From Reticulascus tulasneorum (lineage: Eukaryota; Ascomycota; Sordariomycetes; Glomerellales; Reticulascaceae): DNA of 64,000 nucleotides. The DNA is taken from the NCBI GenBank assembly GCA_001557505.1, contig LSAX01000004.1, forward strand, positions 4,092,001 to 4,156,000, given 5' to 3'. Positions within the stretch are counted from its first letter, which is position 1. The number at the start of each line of letters is the position of its first letter. Shown piece by piece: positions 1-11,806 of the stretch. A model generated the notes under the pieces. That model was not told where the DNA came from. It searched no databases and saw nothing but the letters and a program-made list of their open reading frames with translations. The position numbers and the translations under genes were made by a program.

Positions 1-29
1 AGATTGTTCATTACACCCAATTAGCCATC

Positions 30-2335
30 ATGAAGGCAGAGGAGCTCCAGGCTCTTCCCTCGACTCTGTCGGGGGATTTCAAGACCCTCGAGCCACATCT
101 TCGCGACCTGGACAAGCACCTCACCTTACGTACATACCTGGACGGCTTCACTCTCAGCGATGTGGAGACAAAGATTTGGCAGGCTTTGAAAGTGAACAAG
201 GCATCCATCGGGTTCATTCGAAAGGGCTCGCTTGCGAACCTGACCCGGTGGTTCGTTTTCATCGAACAAGCTCATCCCGAGATCCAGGAGGAGGTCAACG
301 CATCTCGCGCTGCCGAAAAAGCGAAGGTCGCCGCCGCCAGCAAGGCTGGTGGCAACTTCAACCTTGCCCTGCAGAATGCCGATCAAGGAGTTGTAACAAG
401 ATTTCTTCCCGAACCCTCAGGATAGTCCGTGTTCCGATTCATCCCACGATGACGAGATTGGCGATACTGACCTTGGCCTTTCCAGTCTTCACATCGGGCA
501 TGCCAAAGCCGCGTTGCTATCCGACTATTTTGCCCATACTCGCTATCAAGGCAAAATGATCCTTCGATTAGACGACACAAACCCGGCGAAAGAATCAGAG
601 GAGTTTCAAGAAAGTATTAGCGTAGACTTGGCACTGATGGGAGTAGTCGCGGACAAGCTCTCTTACGTTAGTAATATCGCCGTCTCTCAGACTAAAGTCT
701 GTGCTAATTGTCCTCGATATTCCAGACTTCGGACTATTTCGGCTATCTTTACGATATGTGCCAGACCCTGATCAAGGCGGGGCATGCCTATGCCGACGAT
801 ACGGATCTAGAAACCATGCGCAATGAGCGTATGGCTGGGATTGCGTCAAAACATAGGGACATGTCGGTTGAAGAAACCCTGCGCATCTTCACTCAAGAAA
901 TGTACAATGGATCTCCAGAAGGAGTGAAGTTTTGTATCCGTGCAAAGATATCGCCAAACGACCCGAATGGCGCTATGCGGGATCCTGTCATTTACCGCTG
1001 CAACATCGTAGACAAGCATCATCGAACCGGTGGGAAGTGGAAATTGTACCCCATGTACGATTTTGCTTGCCCCGTAGTCGATAGCCACGAGGGTGTTACC
1101 CATGCACTAAGGTCGACCGAGTATACGGATAGAAATCCTCAATATCAATGGTTCATCGATACGCGTAGGTTGGGTACCCCTTATCGTATGCCCCCGACGA
1201 CTGACACAGACCAGTCCAGCTACGTCAAGTATACATGTGGGATTTCAGCCGCATAAACTTCATAAAAACGTTGCTGGTATGTCACAACATGTCGTTCAAA
1301 GACAGCCAAGCTGAAGGCGCTAACCCTGTCATCCTAGTCAAAACGCAAACTTGCAAAGCTTGTTGCAACGGGAAAGGTCTGGGGCTGGGATGATCCGCGG
1401 ATGCCTACGGTTGGTGTTTACTTTTGAAATCTACTGTGACACTGCTGATATACTTCGGTAGATTCGAGGAGTCAGAAGACGAGGAATGACAATCCCTGCC
1501 CTCCGCGGTATGAGTTACTTACCTAATCACAACGATCTTGGCATCACATAGCTAACTTGACATGTATAGACTTCATTATTAAGCAGGGTCCTAGTCGAAA
1601 CATCGTGAACATGGATTGGTGTAAGCCACAATCCCCTTGTCTTCGGTTTCTTCGCTGATCGTGGCAGCTGCCTTGTGGACCGGAAACAAAAAAGAGATCG
1701 ACCCGGTCGTGCCTCGTCACACTGCTATATCCGAGAAGGACATGGTGAAAGTAACCTTGACGGGTATCGAGGCACCAACCGAGCCATTTGTCGAAGACAA
1801 GCCCAAACACCCGAAGAATTCTAAGATCGGCACCAAGAGAGTTGCCTATTCGAATCAACTGGTGCTGGATCAAGCTGACGCTGCCACCTTGAAGCAAGAC
1901 GAGGAGATCACCCTCATGTCCTGGGGCAATGCGATCGTTCGGGAGATTGCTGGAACTAACCCTGTCAATTCTTTGACGTGTGAGCTCAACCTAAAGGGAG
2001 ACTTCCGAACCACCGAAAAGAAGATAACCTGGCTGTCTTCGCTAGGGACAACTCTTGTGCCTGCAGAGCTATGGGATTTTGACGACCTGCTTACCAAGGA
2101 CAAGCTGGAAGAAGATGATGTTTTGGAGGACTGGCTCAATCCTAATACCTCATCCATGGAGAGGGCGTGGTGTGACGAAGGGGTTGGTCTTCTGAAAAGA
2201 GACGATATCATCCAACTTGAAAGACGAGGTTTTTATCGTGTTGACAAAGGCATTGACGATTGGGAGAACGGAGAGGAAGGGAAGGAAGGGAAGAGGGTGG
2301 TGCTGTTCAACATTCCGACCGGAAAGGCAAAGTAG
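30..2335 (+). CDS. GUS1: Glutamyl-tRNA synthetase, cytosolic type (5' end probably incomplete)
   Basis: Charges tRNA-Glu with glutamate in the cytosol. Exons read as 30-424, 486-666, 726-1164, 1215-1276, 1338-1409, 1462-1507, 1570-1620 and 1668-2335; phases close to 637 residues. Residues 1-95 look like the GST-like appended domain (TLRTYLDGF, TRWFVFIEQ). The class I HIGH motif lies at about 134-137 (SGYLHIGHAKAALL) and the KMSKS-equivalent is LLSKRKL at about 359-364. The C-terminal anticodon-binding region ends in FNIPTGKAK. Bases 1-29 look like an intron end (acccaattag) and the GST-like domain is short, so a first exon probably lies before the window; the ATG at 30 is only the first visible one. 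Several normally invariant positions differ (RFLPEPSG for RFPPEPSG, STEYTDRN for TIEYRDRN), and splice donors are weak (GTCCGT, GTTAGT, GTTGGT). It may be a divergent paralogue. Identity is secure; exact exon ends are less so. Confidence 0.85.
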
Positions 2336-5037
2336 CGCATGACTCCATTGTACTGACTGCCAACACATACCAGAACCGGTAGATTGATTGTAGCTAGGGA
2401 AGTTCCTGGGTATAGCACAAATGCGCAAATAGCCCAGCCTCAACCCCAAATCAAAAGTATCGAGAGTTCCGAAATAGCTATTCATCACGACGTGCTGATT
2501 CCAAGCACCATATTTGCAGCACTGCTTTCGTCAAATGCTGACCCCCAGCTGACAAAGCTCGGCATCAGTCAAAGACATGCCGCGAAAAACTTGGCACTAT
2601 CACTGATCTGTTGCCTGTAGGTTTTGGATGTGTTCAACCAGTGCTCTTGTTGCCAAGATTTGCTCATCCGGGTTCCCGGCTGAGATGCCTCTGCTGCAGT
2701 CGCCACGATCATCTGCATTTCAGCTCAGACCTTCGCATCATCATCCGGGAACCCGCCCATCCACCAGCAACGAACGGATGTTCAAAACCGGGGATTCAGC
2801 ATCACGATGCTGCAGGTTACTATGCCATCCTCTGAAGGATTGGTGGCTCGCACAGTTACTTCTACAGCCTGATAATATAATGTTGCAGCTAGTTGCAGAT
2901 GTCGCTTGCTGAAAGGAATATACTGAGATTGGAGTCGTCACCTACGGCCCTTGAGTTTGTGCTGTGATGGACACACCGCCTCGGATCACCTAATGCTTAC
3001 GGCTCCGCAAAACCCATAGCGGGATCTGGGAAAATCCCTAACATTGCGATGGACAGACCAGGTCGGTGAGACTCATACAACGACGAAAGTGAACGAATAT
3101 TTACCCTTTAGTGGAGAGATACCGTTAAAAGCCACATGGCAGGTTAATTGGCCGATAAGCTTGACATATACATGCACATTAGATGAATTCTCCATGTTGG
3201 AATACCTTTGCTGTCAGGTTGTCGGGCTGGATCCCGACGTTACCGTTTCGCCACTGGTGCAATTATTTCCTAGCGACATACAGGATCATGATTTGCCATC
3301 TCAGCTCCTTCAGCAGATCCTCTAAAATGGTCAATGACGAATCTAGCACTTGAGGCGCGGGCTCTCCTCCACTGCCCATATCTGGCACCCGTTTGTGGCT
3401 AAAGCAACACGGCTCGCGAATTCTCATCGCCGGTAGACGGGTCATATCCTCAACATTTATATTAATACCTTCAGTTGAGAAACCGTGTGAAAATCTGCAG
3501 GCCCGCGCTTCGTTTCCTCGTCAGGATTTTCGATTTTACCTAATGTTAGATGCCAGCCAAACTGCGCAGCCCACACATGATCAACACTATCGTCCAAGTT
3601 CGGCCGTGTGGCCCAATAATAACCAATAGGCTTCTGGCGTGAAGGAAAGACCACGGCCAAAAGTCAATCTCGTCCGCTGGCCATTTGCAATCAAGTTGTC
3701 ATAGGTTGCCCGGAGTTTCTCTTCAATCACCAAAATGGCTAGATTTCTGAACTCAATATCGGCCTCTAGTCTTCAGAGTCTGTTCGTGGCTTGGGAAGTT
3801 GGGAATGAGCCTAAAAATAAGCCCATAGAACCGACTGGATTAAGAAGTCTATGATGTGAAGTCCATAGACGTCGAATTTAACCCCGAGAGTACGGTGTGT
3901 TTATATATTGGGGTAATATATCTCAACATGATCTAGAGAGTGGCCATGCCAGCGAAAACCTCCGGCACAGTATCCGGCAAAATGCGCAACAGGCTCAATC
4001 CCTGCTCGTATGCTCACCATCGGCCGGAGGACCGAAGAATTGCTATGGAACTTCCATATCCATGCCTCTCTGCATCCCAGCTTTAACGCGTCGTCCAATG
4101 CCCGTAATGGTGGAGTATCCAGCCAGTCGGTGGTTGGGTTGCATGCAAGTTGGTTGACACCAGCGGCCATTTCCTCTGTCATTTAACCCAGGACACATTA
4201 CCAAATATCCACCCGCCACAATGAGGAGGTGTAGACGTACAGATGTCCTATGCCGTTGTATACAACAGTTGAGTAGCTATTCTTACGATCTTTATGACAT
4301 CAGGCACCGTCTGGCAATCACCCAATCACCTCGAAGGGGATGTGGGATCGTAGTTCCACTCCTAATAGCCAGTAATGATCTGATGCGTACTCAATTTCCG
4401 AGCCCCCGGTTAATGCCATCTTACAAGAGGCTTCGCCGTTTTTGATAGCTCCGACCGCTAGGCCGCATCGGCCAGCTTTAGTATGAACCAATAGAGAGAC
4501 GTAAAACAGCCCGATTCCTCCGTCGCATGTTAGAGTACGTACATTGCCGGCCGCCGTTACATTGCGATCGTTGCAGGTTCAAGTGCGAGGATTGATCCTA
4601 TCTGCAGGTCCCGCATCGGCTTCTTATCGAACCGGCAATGTGGAAATTGTTCCATCCAATCGCAACGCTGTTGCTGAATCTTAGATGCTAATCAGACATA
4701 TATGTCGGATTTTCGGCGCATATTGGGATAATATACTTATCCTACGTCTTCTTCGGGCCAACGAAGCGACTGTTAATATGCTATTTTTGCTCCGGCAGCC
4801 TGTCCTGGCTGCCAAGATGACATGGTAAACAAATGGTTATGATCAGTTGGCGAGACCCGGATTCCGGCCTCCTATGTTTGGAGCCCATATATCTCGTCTA
4901 GACTGCCGGCATGCGACATTTACGTTTCCTCCTGCTCTTTGCTCTTCCAGATTCTGTTCTTGACTGAAGCTCGGACATCACCAACGCCGCTTTATTCAAC
5001 CTTCTACTGGAGCTGATCTTATTGGGAAAGTAACAAG
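2336..5037. other. Gene-poor intergenic region
   Basis: About 2.7 kb between the tRNA synthetase stop and the GH45 start. No ORF here has a convincing start, splice pattern or family motif, apart from a possible decayed minus-strand coding stretch at about 3440-4190 (listed separately). The last few hundred bases form the GH45 promoter. Confidence 0.6.
3440..4190 (-). pseudogene. Possible decayed coding region, AIM6-like at best
   Basis: Minus-strand fragments in different frames read like protein but are broken by stops and frame changes. The segment near 3980-4150 reads LRALDDALKLGC...AWIWKFHSNSS followed by an RAG.IEPVAH pattern, which resembles the start of AIM6-like (PI-PLC-superfamily) proteins. 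A segment near 3550-3640 reads GYYWATRPN...VDHVW, resembling their C-terminal RYW.TP.W...HVW motif. No ATG, HSHNDY-type motif or splice set links the pieces. The family assignment is a guess from short patterns. It could equally be another gene family or chance. Confidence 0.22.
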
Positions 5038-5903
5038 ATGCATGCTCTTCATGTACTACTGGTGGCCACGGCCGCTTTGCTACCAGGGGCTCAAGCGATC
5101 ACAGGCAAAACGTTTACATCTTGGGATTGGTAATTTGTTCTATTATCTCCGCTTATGAGTGCTCGGGCTAACCTTCCCTCAGCTGCAAGCCAGCATGCGC
5201 ATGGAGGTCCACTCTCCAAAAGAACCCCAGTGCTAGGTTAGATATTCTCTCTTGTTCAACATTCACATGATTTTAACCCTCCTCTAGTGGCCAGCTCCTG
5301 GTTTGCAACAAAAGCGACGAGCTTTTTTCTGCGTCTCAAGCCGACCGCGCAGAGAGCTCCTGCAAGGAGGGTAGCCCAGGTACTGGGTACCTATGCTCCG
5401 ACTACTCGCCGAGACCTGTCTCGGAGACCCTCAGCTATGGTTTTATAGTCTCCAAAGGCAGTGAAAACTGTTGCAAGTGTTACGCCCTTACTTGGCTCGA
5501 CGGTCCAGCCAAGGGAAAGCAGATGCAAGTTCAGTCTATAAACGTTGGCGGTGCTACGAATGAACTCATCATCTTGACACCTGGTGGTGGTGTGGGACCA
5601 AATCCTCAAGGCTGCAACTCGCAGTTTGGCTATGACTGGTAAGTCTCTCCACTCCCCGATCTCTTCTCTCCCCTGCATTACTGGACTATTACAATAGCAT
5701 ACAGCTAACAACTTCATTCCAGGGGCCGACAATATGGCGGTGTCGTCAAGATGGAGGACTGCGCCACTCTCCCCGATAACCTCCAGGGTGGTTGCTATTG
5801 GCGTTTTAATTGGGCACGGGGAGATGTGAATGGCTGGGCAATTGATTACTCCCAAATCTCCTGCCCTGACGCATTGAAGAGCGTTTCTGGCTGCAGTGCC
5901 TAA
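5038..5903 (+). CDS. GH45 endoglucanase-like secreted protein
   Basis: Predicted secreted beta-1,4-endoglucanase of glycoside hydrolase family 45. Exons 5038-5129, 5183-5236, 5288-5638 and 5723-5903 give 225 residues. A signal peptide spans about residues 1-20 (MHALHVLLVATAALLPGAQA). The family signature W-D-C-C-K-P-A-C-A-W begins at Trp29. Asp30 corresponds to the catalytic base Asp10 of Humicola insolens Cel45A. The disulfide-rich core follows: CSDYSP, ENCCKCYALTW, PGGGVG, a QFG-x-QYGG stretch, and GGCYWRFNW. There is no carbohydrate-binding module or linker. The position expected to carry the catalytic acid (GIFDGC in Cel45A, Asp121) reads GPNPQGC, placing Gln156 there with one extra residue. 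The protein may therefore be inactive, use another acid, or be expansin-like. All three introns have standard GT-AG ends. Family assignment is firm; activity is doubtful. Confidence 0.9.
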
Positions 5904-7136
5904 GATGTCGCTATCCGCTTCCAGGACTACACCCGCATACATGCAAACTATGCGCCTGCCACTTTTGGCTTTCAAACGTGGTACCATGGGTGATTGTTGG
6001 AAATATTGATCACGATACGGCTTGACGACTTCAATACACAAAAAGCCAGGCTGATGAATGGTTCGTTTGTAATTAATATTAAGTTTTAATACGACTGCAT
6101 GATGATGAACTTGATCTATTCCATATGGAGAACCACATTTAATTATACAATGCAAGAGTCTCTAACTATTGACCCATTTGCCACCCAGTAACTTAGAAGC
6201 TAGAATGCATAGAAGGATGGGAAACACCCTTCAGGAGAGTTTGGGAAAAGAAGATGAAGTTATGGAAGATTTTGTTGACAGAAGTTAGTTATCTAATAAC
6301 TGTTGACTTTAGGGTGTCACTATGTACGTTAACCGCACCAGCAACATGCCATTGATATCTGCTTTCGGGCTTAATAGAAAAGGCATAAGCTTGGTCTTTA
6401 CTTATTGTGCAAATGACGCCTATGTGAATCTGAGTAGCTTTGCAATTATTGAAAGGAATGAAGGGAGTGAGCCCTTCGCTTGAAGTGGGAAAGGGAATGA
6501 TTGACCATCAACCAACACCAAAACCTGCCCCGGCAGTTATTATTAATTAGTTTATCCTCAATTCAAAACTGTATCTGTGCACTGCAGGCCAAATGCATAG
6601 GCGTTGTGTGGCCAGACTGGAGATAGCTGTTCTCAAGCGTTGTTTTAGGGCATCTCCAGGCATCAGTTGTGGCAAACCAGTAAGTACCGTTGGTTACAGT
6701 ACTGGGCATAGGTGAGTAGAAGAGGAATTAGCAGTTAATAGCAATTAGGCTGAGGATGGATGGGCGCATGGTTTACGAATCTTACAAGTATAACTACTAG
6801 ACACAAAGAGTTTTGTGTGTATAATCTGGGAAACAGCGACAAATTACGACATAGATGGAGTGGCTTTTGAGCCCCATATGTTGGTTGCTTGCGCGAATGA
6901 TTCGCGAAGAGCGATCATATCGCCATTGCTTAAGTTGAAACTTGAGACGCACTACCATCTTTTATGCGTACGTTGCATAGCTAATCTTGCGCACTCAACG
7001 AGTGAATGATGGAATATCAGTGGAGAAAGCCGCGGTGGTCACTTTAAAATACCGAAAATTACCGGATGGTAGCTAACGGGCCCAATTAACTCACTCCAGT
7101 GCAAGGAGAATAAGTGAAACCTTAACATATAACCTA
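5904..7136. other. Intergenic region between convergent GH45 and WSC genes
   Basis: 1.2 kb holding the 3' ends of two convergent genes. It is AT-rich with no supported gene. A 64-codon plus-strand ORF near 6815 has no motif and is treated as chance. Confidence 0.6.
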
Positions 7137-8268
7137 TCAACGGTGTAGCCCCCCAGGCATCTCATACGCCACCGGTGCCTGCATTTCATAGTAATTCTGC
7201 TGGCGTTGCTGTAGCGCGGCAGGCGGCGAGAGAGTCCTTGCTGGCGGTGTCGATGAGATACTAATCGGCGCCACAGCAGCCAAACTCGGCGTTTGGTGGT
7301 AGTCCGTTTTGGCATAACCACTAGTCGTTTCCGAACCGTCGTAAACATGCTGAGGGGCAACCTGTGGGTAGCTAGCCGATGAATGGGGCATCGGAGGCGG
7401 ATGGGCATATGCCATTGCCGGGGTCGGCGAAGATTTATCCCTGCGACCACGACGGCAGAAGAGGAGTATGATCCCGGCTGTGATAATGCTGGCAAAACCT
7501 GCTGCCCCGACTGCGATGCCAGCAACGGCACCAATTGAGAGCACTACTTGATTCGATGAGGTCGATGAGTCGCTGGAGCCCCCTGACGAGGAACCAGAAC
7601 CTGACTTTGAAGTCGAACTTAATGCTCCCGTGTTAGTCTTGCTACCGCCAGTCGTCGTAGCAGTAGTTGCTATATCGCGAGTGTTAGTCTATTTCAAGCG
7701 CCTGCCAAGGAATAGAAGTTGAAAGCGCACCTCCTGAGTCACCCGCACCGCCAGTAGTGGCAGAATAGACGTTTATCCTCTGTCCTGCACCACAAATCGC
7801 CTCCGACTGTCCCCAACAGCTCTCCGTACAGTCCGTTTGGGGTGCCGGCACTGCAAACGCCTCGATCTGGTTGCCGCAGAAGCACTCGTAGCCGTTTTCG
7901 AGACCGAACATGCTGCAGCTGGCGATTGAGCATACATTTCGGCATAACTCTGGCGTCATACCGTTGTCATACTCAGACGTAACACTGAGAATGTGGTTGC
8001 TTCCATCTTGGTAACAGCCTAGGTGGGTATAGCCATCGACGCTGGCGAGGGTTGGGGATACTGCCCGGCGCCGGAGATCAACATTGGGGGAGAGAGTGGG
8101 GGTTGGTGGCACTTCGGTGATCGGAACTGCATTAGGAGCTGTTGCAGTTGGTGGAGTGATGAATACCGGTTTCGGGGTGTAGTACCGTCCTTCGCTGAGA
8201 TCGAGGATGATAAGGAACAACCCAAGGACCAAGAGATGAGCTCTAGGCTTCTGATAATATCTTGCCAT
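7137..8268 (-). CDS. WSC-domain single-pass membrane protein
   Basis: Putative cell-wall sensor or carbohydrate-binding surface protein. Exons 8268-7731 and 7669-7137 join across a 61-nt intron to give 356 residues. The start MARYYQKPRA was chosen because it precedes a hydrophobic signal peptide (residues about 11-26); an upstream in-frame extension lacks one. A Pro/Thr-rich stretch (30-65) leads to one WSC domain at about 79-169 with the usual cysteines (LGCYQDG, CRNVC, CSMFGLE, YECFCGN, CTESC, CGAGQRINVYS). A Ser/Thr/Gly-rich stalk follows, then a transmembrane helix at about 225-247 and a basic stop-transfer CRRGRRDK. The roughly 105-residue cytosolic tail is rich in Pro, Tyr and Ser. The layout matches yeast Wsc1-type sensors that signal to Rho1 in cell-wall stress. 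The domain call is strong; the signalling role is inference. Confidence 0.88.
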
Positions 8269-8964
8269 GATGGCGACAAGCCGATGGGAGCCAAACTGCA
8301 AGAACGTTTTCGATGCAGAAGGACGAGGGGTCCTAGTTTTACTGTGAAAGGGGTCTTGGTGGCGCGGAGTCTTTCCTGCCAGCCACAGCTGAGGTCCGAA
8401 GACCTGCAGCTGAATCGCTTGGCATTTGACGAGAACCACCCGTACAGAAATTTGATCCAAGAGAGAGCAAATGACTGGCCATTGTGCCTAGGCTGTGTAC
8501 GTGTGGCGTCCATGCCAATCTGTGTGCCGTAGGAGGATGGCATATGCCGATTTGTGGGCATGCCCGGCCGTGGTTGTGCTGGTTTGGGTTTGGCACCCAC
8601 GTCCCGACGTATGATGGTCTTTTGGGTGTCTCCAAATCAAACCGCTGGCATTGGCAAGCCCGATTGCAATGACTAGTGACGGAGAAGCAGCTGGCTGTCT
8701 ATCCAGGTCGCGCCCACGAATGATGATCAGAGGTCCTCTATTACGAGACTGACGACTATTGCAGTTCTAGAACTGAGTCGAAATACATAAGCATGTACAG
8801 CTTAGCCAATCCCCAATGCACCCACAATAAAGGAGGACATCATACCATATCTCATAAAGGTCGTAGGGGAGAGAGTCCGTGGTCAACATCCAGAACGCCA
8901 AGTCCCAAGTCCGTTCCGCCCTAATACACAGAATACATAGTCGCTCTTGAATCGACCGTTTCCG
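8269..8964. other. Intergenic region: WSC promoter and UGO1 3' end
   Basis: About 0.7 kb upstream of the WSC gene and downstream of UGO1, both on the minus strand. Open frames overlap here on both strands but none has a credible start or motif. Presumably promoter and 5' UTR. Confidence 0.55.
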
Positions 8965-10493
8965 CTAAAATTCTCCTTCTCCGCTGTTGCCAATGGCGCT
9001 GGCCGTCCAGAGACCGACCAGGCCCCACCAGCTTACTTTCCAGCCTCGCCACAAGCCCTCAACGCCTTGACCTTTCCGATATACTGTCTCAGCAACCTTG
9101 GCTTTGCTCTTAGTTTTGCCGGCCTTGGCAGATGTAGTGCTGCTACTGATAGGCCGTGAGCCTTCCTCGTTGATAATGTACAGCATCGTCCCGAGCACCC
9201 CATTATATCGTCCGGCTGGAACTATCGTGTCCATCTTCTGCTCTTTGATGCCCAAAGATCGTACATAGGATACGTTTGACAGCACTGACATTTGCCCTCG
9301 ACGCAGTACAGTCTCCAGGGGTAGTTTTACAAAGAGCGCTGCTGAGGATGCGAAGAACTTCGCGACTGAAAAAGTGGTGGGCGATATTTTACTATCTATC
9401 AGAAATCGTGCTCGGAGGACCAGCGGCGTCGAAAGACTGAGGAGTGGATGTACTAAGGAATGAAGTATTGTCGGGAGTACAAGTATCGGCGGACAAACAT
9501 ACGACGGCAAGGATCGCAGGGTCGGGAGTGTTCTCCTTGGTGGTTTCGAGGTTGGCGTCAATAATAGTCTGGGAGCTGTTAGCGTGGATGCACAAGGAGC
9601 CGATAGAACCAAACGTACCTGGTTCGAACGAGATCCAGAGGTGCCAAAATAAGTCCTGTTGCTACTGCTGCGGCTGCCGCGACGAAGAGAGATGCCCATG
9701 GATATGGGGAAGCGATATCTATGAGACGGTCGATATCATCCTTCACGCCGAGGTCTGGTACGTTAAAAAGCGCGCTGAGGGCACTTCTGGACCAGTTTTC
9801 CAACAGAGATTGTAAGACGGTGTACAGGAACGTCGCATTTGACCCCTTCCAGACTCCCCATGCGCCTTCCTTCTGCCACAGCTGTCCGATGACGTTCAAC
9901 ACTGAGTCAGGTTGGAGTAAGCTTAGCTGATGAGCCGACGCAGGGGATTTTATTGGTATTCGTGGTGATTGCAGTGGCGATGAAACTCGGCGGCTGTGGT
10001 GGCCCCTCGGATAGGACGGGGTGGGAGTGCTGGGCACGTTGGAGGTGAAGTACGCAGGCTCATCTGGATCTGAGTCGGAACCTGGGTAATCGTATATGGG
10101 GTTTCCGTAACTTGACTGCCGCTTTTCGAGCGTCGGTGTTGCCACAGGCGTTGCGGCGACAGTTCCTAGGTCATCTTGACTCCTGACTTGCAATACAGTT
10201 TTGGCCACCTCGAAAGGCTGGGCCATTAGAACAGAGGTGTATTTCCATAGCAACTCATCCAGCAAATCCTTCACGGTCTGGACAACTGATGGCGATGAAT
10301 CGCTGAGATAGTCTTTGTAGTCGATATCGGAGAAAATATCACGCGCCTTAGACGCGTATCGCTCGCTGGATGCATTGCCTCTTGCGAAAGGATTGGGGTT
10401 TGAAGAAGAGATTGGCTCCGGTGGTTCCCCTATCGTGGGCGGTATATAGTATGGTCTTAGAGGGTTCAAACCCCCTTCTCGGTGTGAAGTCAT
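8965..10493 (-). CDS. UGO1: Mitochondrial fusion protein Ugo1 (modified carrier family)
   Basis: Outer-membrane protein linking the fusion GTPases Fzo1 and Mgm1 in mitochondrial fusion. Exons 10493-9619 and 9568-8965, with a 50-nt intron, give 492 residues. The start MTSHREGGLNPLRPYY was preferred over an upstream in-frame ATG at 10571 because Ugo1 homologues begin with a REG.NPLRPYY-like stretch. Carrier-type signatures are present but degenerate: QPFEVAKTVLQVR at about 120, GVWKGSNATF, ILAPLDLVRTRLLLTP across the splice junction, RLPLETVLRRGQMS-type KLPLETVLRRGQM, and GLWRGWKVSWWG near the end. A long disordered Ser/Pro insertion (about 135-215) lies between carrier repeats, typical of filamentous-fungal Ugo1. 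Its promoter is shared divergently with the ferredoxin gene. Confident. Confidence 0.9.
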
Positions 10494-10891
10494 GACTTGC
10501 GTTGTTCTATCACCATCATCTACAAGAAGAGCATGCTTCACAGTGTTCGCATAATGATGAAATGAAATCATCTCGGAGATAAGACGCTCCGGAGCCGGAT
10601 TATTACAGTGGCCGACCGATAAGCTGATACGGCTTATCGGAGCTTGTCAAGGAACTTTCGCTGAATTGACGATTGTCACAAGTGCATCCACTGGCTTTTG
10701 TCTCCGAGCTTCGAACCAACAATTTTTCGCGCATTGATGCCGATGGCTAGGCACAGTTGGCCGGCCAGATAACTCCGATATTATGACTACCCTTTTCGCC
10801 GCCACTTCTTCTTTCTAAATACGGCGACACTCTTTGCCATCAACCTAAAGGCAGGAACTCCTAAGCTCCGAAGAACTAGACCGACCTCTCC
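10494..10891. promoter_or_regulatory. Divergent promoter region, UGO1 / ferredoxin
   Basis: A 398-bp spacer between two divergently transcribed genes for mitochondrial proteins. No specific site is claimed. A match to a tRNA B-box near 10464 falls inside UGO1 coding sequence and is discounted. Confidence 0.5.
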
Positions 10892-11565
10892 ATGGCCACG
10901 ACCGGAAGCCTCGCACGCCGCCTGCCCAGGCTGGCGGTTGATCTTGGTCGACAAACGCGAACCAGATCTCTACAGTATCGATCGTACCATAAAAGCAGAT
11001 TACCAATGGGGTCAACATGCCCCACCGTTAGCCAGCGGATATCGTGGGTAGAAATGAAGAAATTTTCTACGTCTGCTCCGAGGTTACATGGCCATGTCGA
11101 CGCACCAAAACCCGGTGAGGAGTGAGTGTTTTATGTGTGGATCTTTCTGATCAAAGTATTGACCCATTCCAGGCTATGGATCACTTTTATCGATAAGGAA
11201 GGGGAGGAACATAAGCTTGCCGTTTCCAAAGGCGAAAATCTCCTTGACATAGCACAAGCGCATGACTTGGAGATGGAGGGTAAGTCTGTCTATAATATCT
11301 AATCAGGATAGAACTGACTGAGACGGTAGGAGCCTGCGGGGGTTCGTGTGCTTGCTCAACTTGCCATGTGGTTGTCACGGACGAGGACTACTACGACAAG
11401 ATGCCCGAACCCGATGATGATGAGAACGATATGCTGGACCTAGCGTTCGGCTTGACCGAAACAAGTAGATTGGGATGCCAGGTGAAAATGACAAAGGAGC
11501 TGGATGGAGTGACTGTGAAGCTGCCAACCATGACGAGAAACATGCAAATAAGTGATTTCAAGTGA
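10892..11565 (+). CDS. YAH1: Mitochondrial [2Fe-2S] ferredoxin, adrenodoxin type
   Basis: Electron carrier for mitochondrial Fe-S cluster assembly and heme A synthesis. It takes electrons from ferredoxin reductase in the matrix. Exons 10892-11121, 11173-11279 and 11330-11565 give 190 residues. The first 65 or so residues are rich in Arg/Ser and end near KKFSTSAPR, a typical matrix presequence. The ferredoxin fold follows: ITFIDKEGEEHKL, GENLLDIAQAHDLEMEGACGG. The cluster ligands are the Cys-x5-Cys-x2-Cys set in ACGGSCACSTCHV, plus the later Cys in SRLGCQVKM. Acidic helix residues (PEPDDDENDMLDLAFGL) match the reductase and partner binding surface of adrenodoxins. Both introns are standard GT-AG. 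An essential gene in yeast. Confident. Confidence 0.93.
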
Positions 11566-11806
11566 TGACAGATGGAAACACGGTATCGGCTTGGTAGAGG
11601 AGTAGAGGGCTTGCTATATGTATTATAACATGTTTTAAATTAGCAAACATGGGCACTGGGGCTCATCGGATAATTGCATTGCACACGAAGGGCTGTGTCG
11701 CGTGGCTGCGCTGCAATCATATGCAGTCATCCAAAGGGTGGATAGAGGAAATCATCACTCTTCAGACGCATCTCAAGTACAACTTATCCCCGCTCTGTGG
11801 GACTAC

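Noticed and set aside
5391..6155. 254-codon minus-strand ORF opposite GH45
   Set aside because: It overlaps a well-supported multi-exon GH45 gene, runs through two of its exons and an intron, and shows no motif.
10460..10480. GGTTCAAACCC match to a tRNA B-box
   Set aside because: Falls inside the UGO1 coding sequence with no A-box or cloverleaf around it.
10494..10571. Upstream in-frame ATG for UGO1 at 10571
   Set aside because: The 26 extra residues are atypical for Ugo1. The MTSHREGGLNPLRP start fits the family N-terminus.
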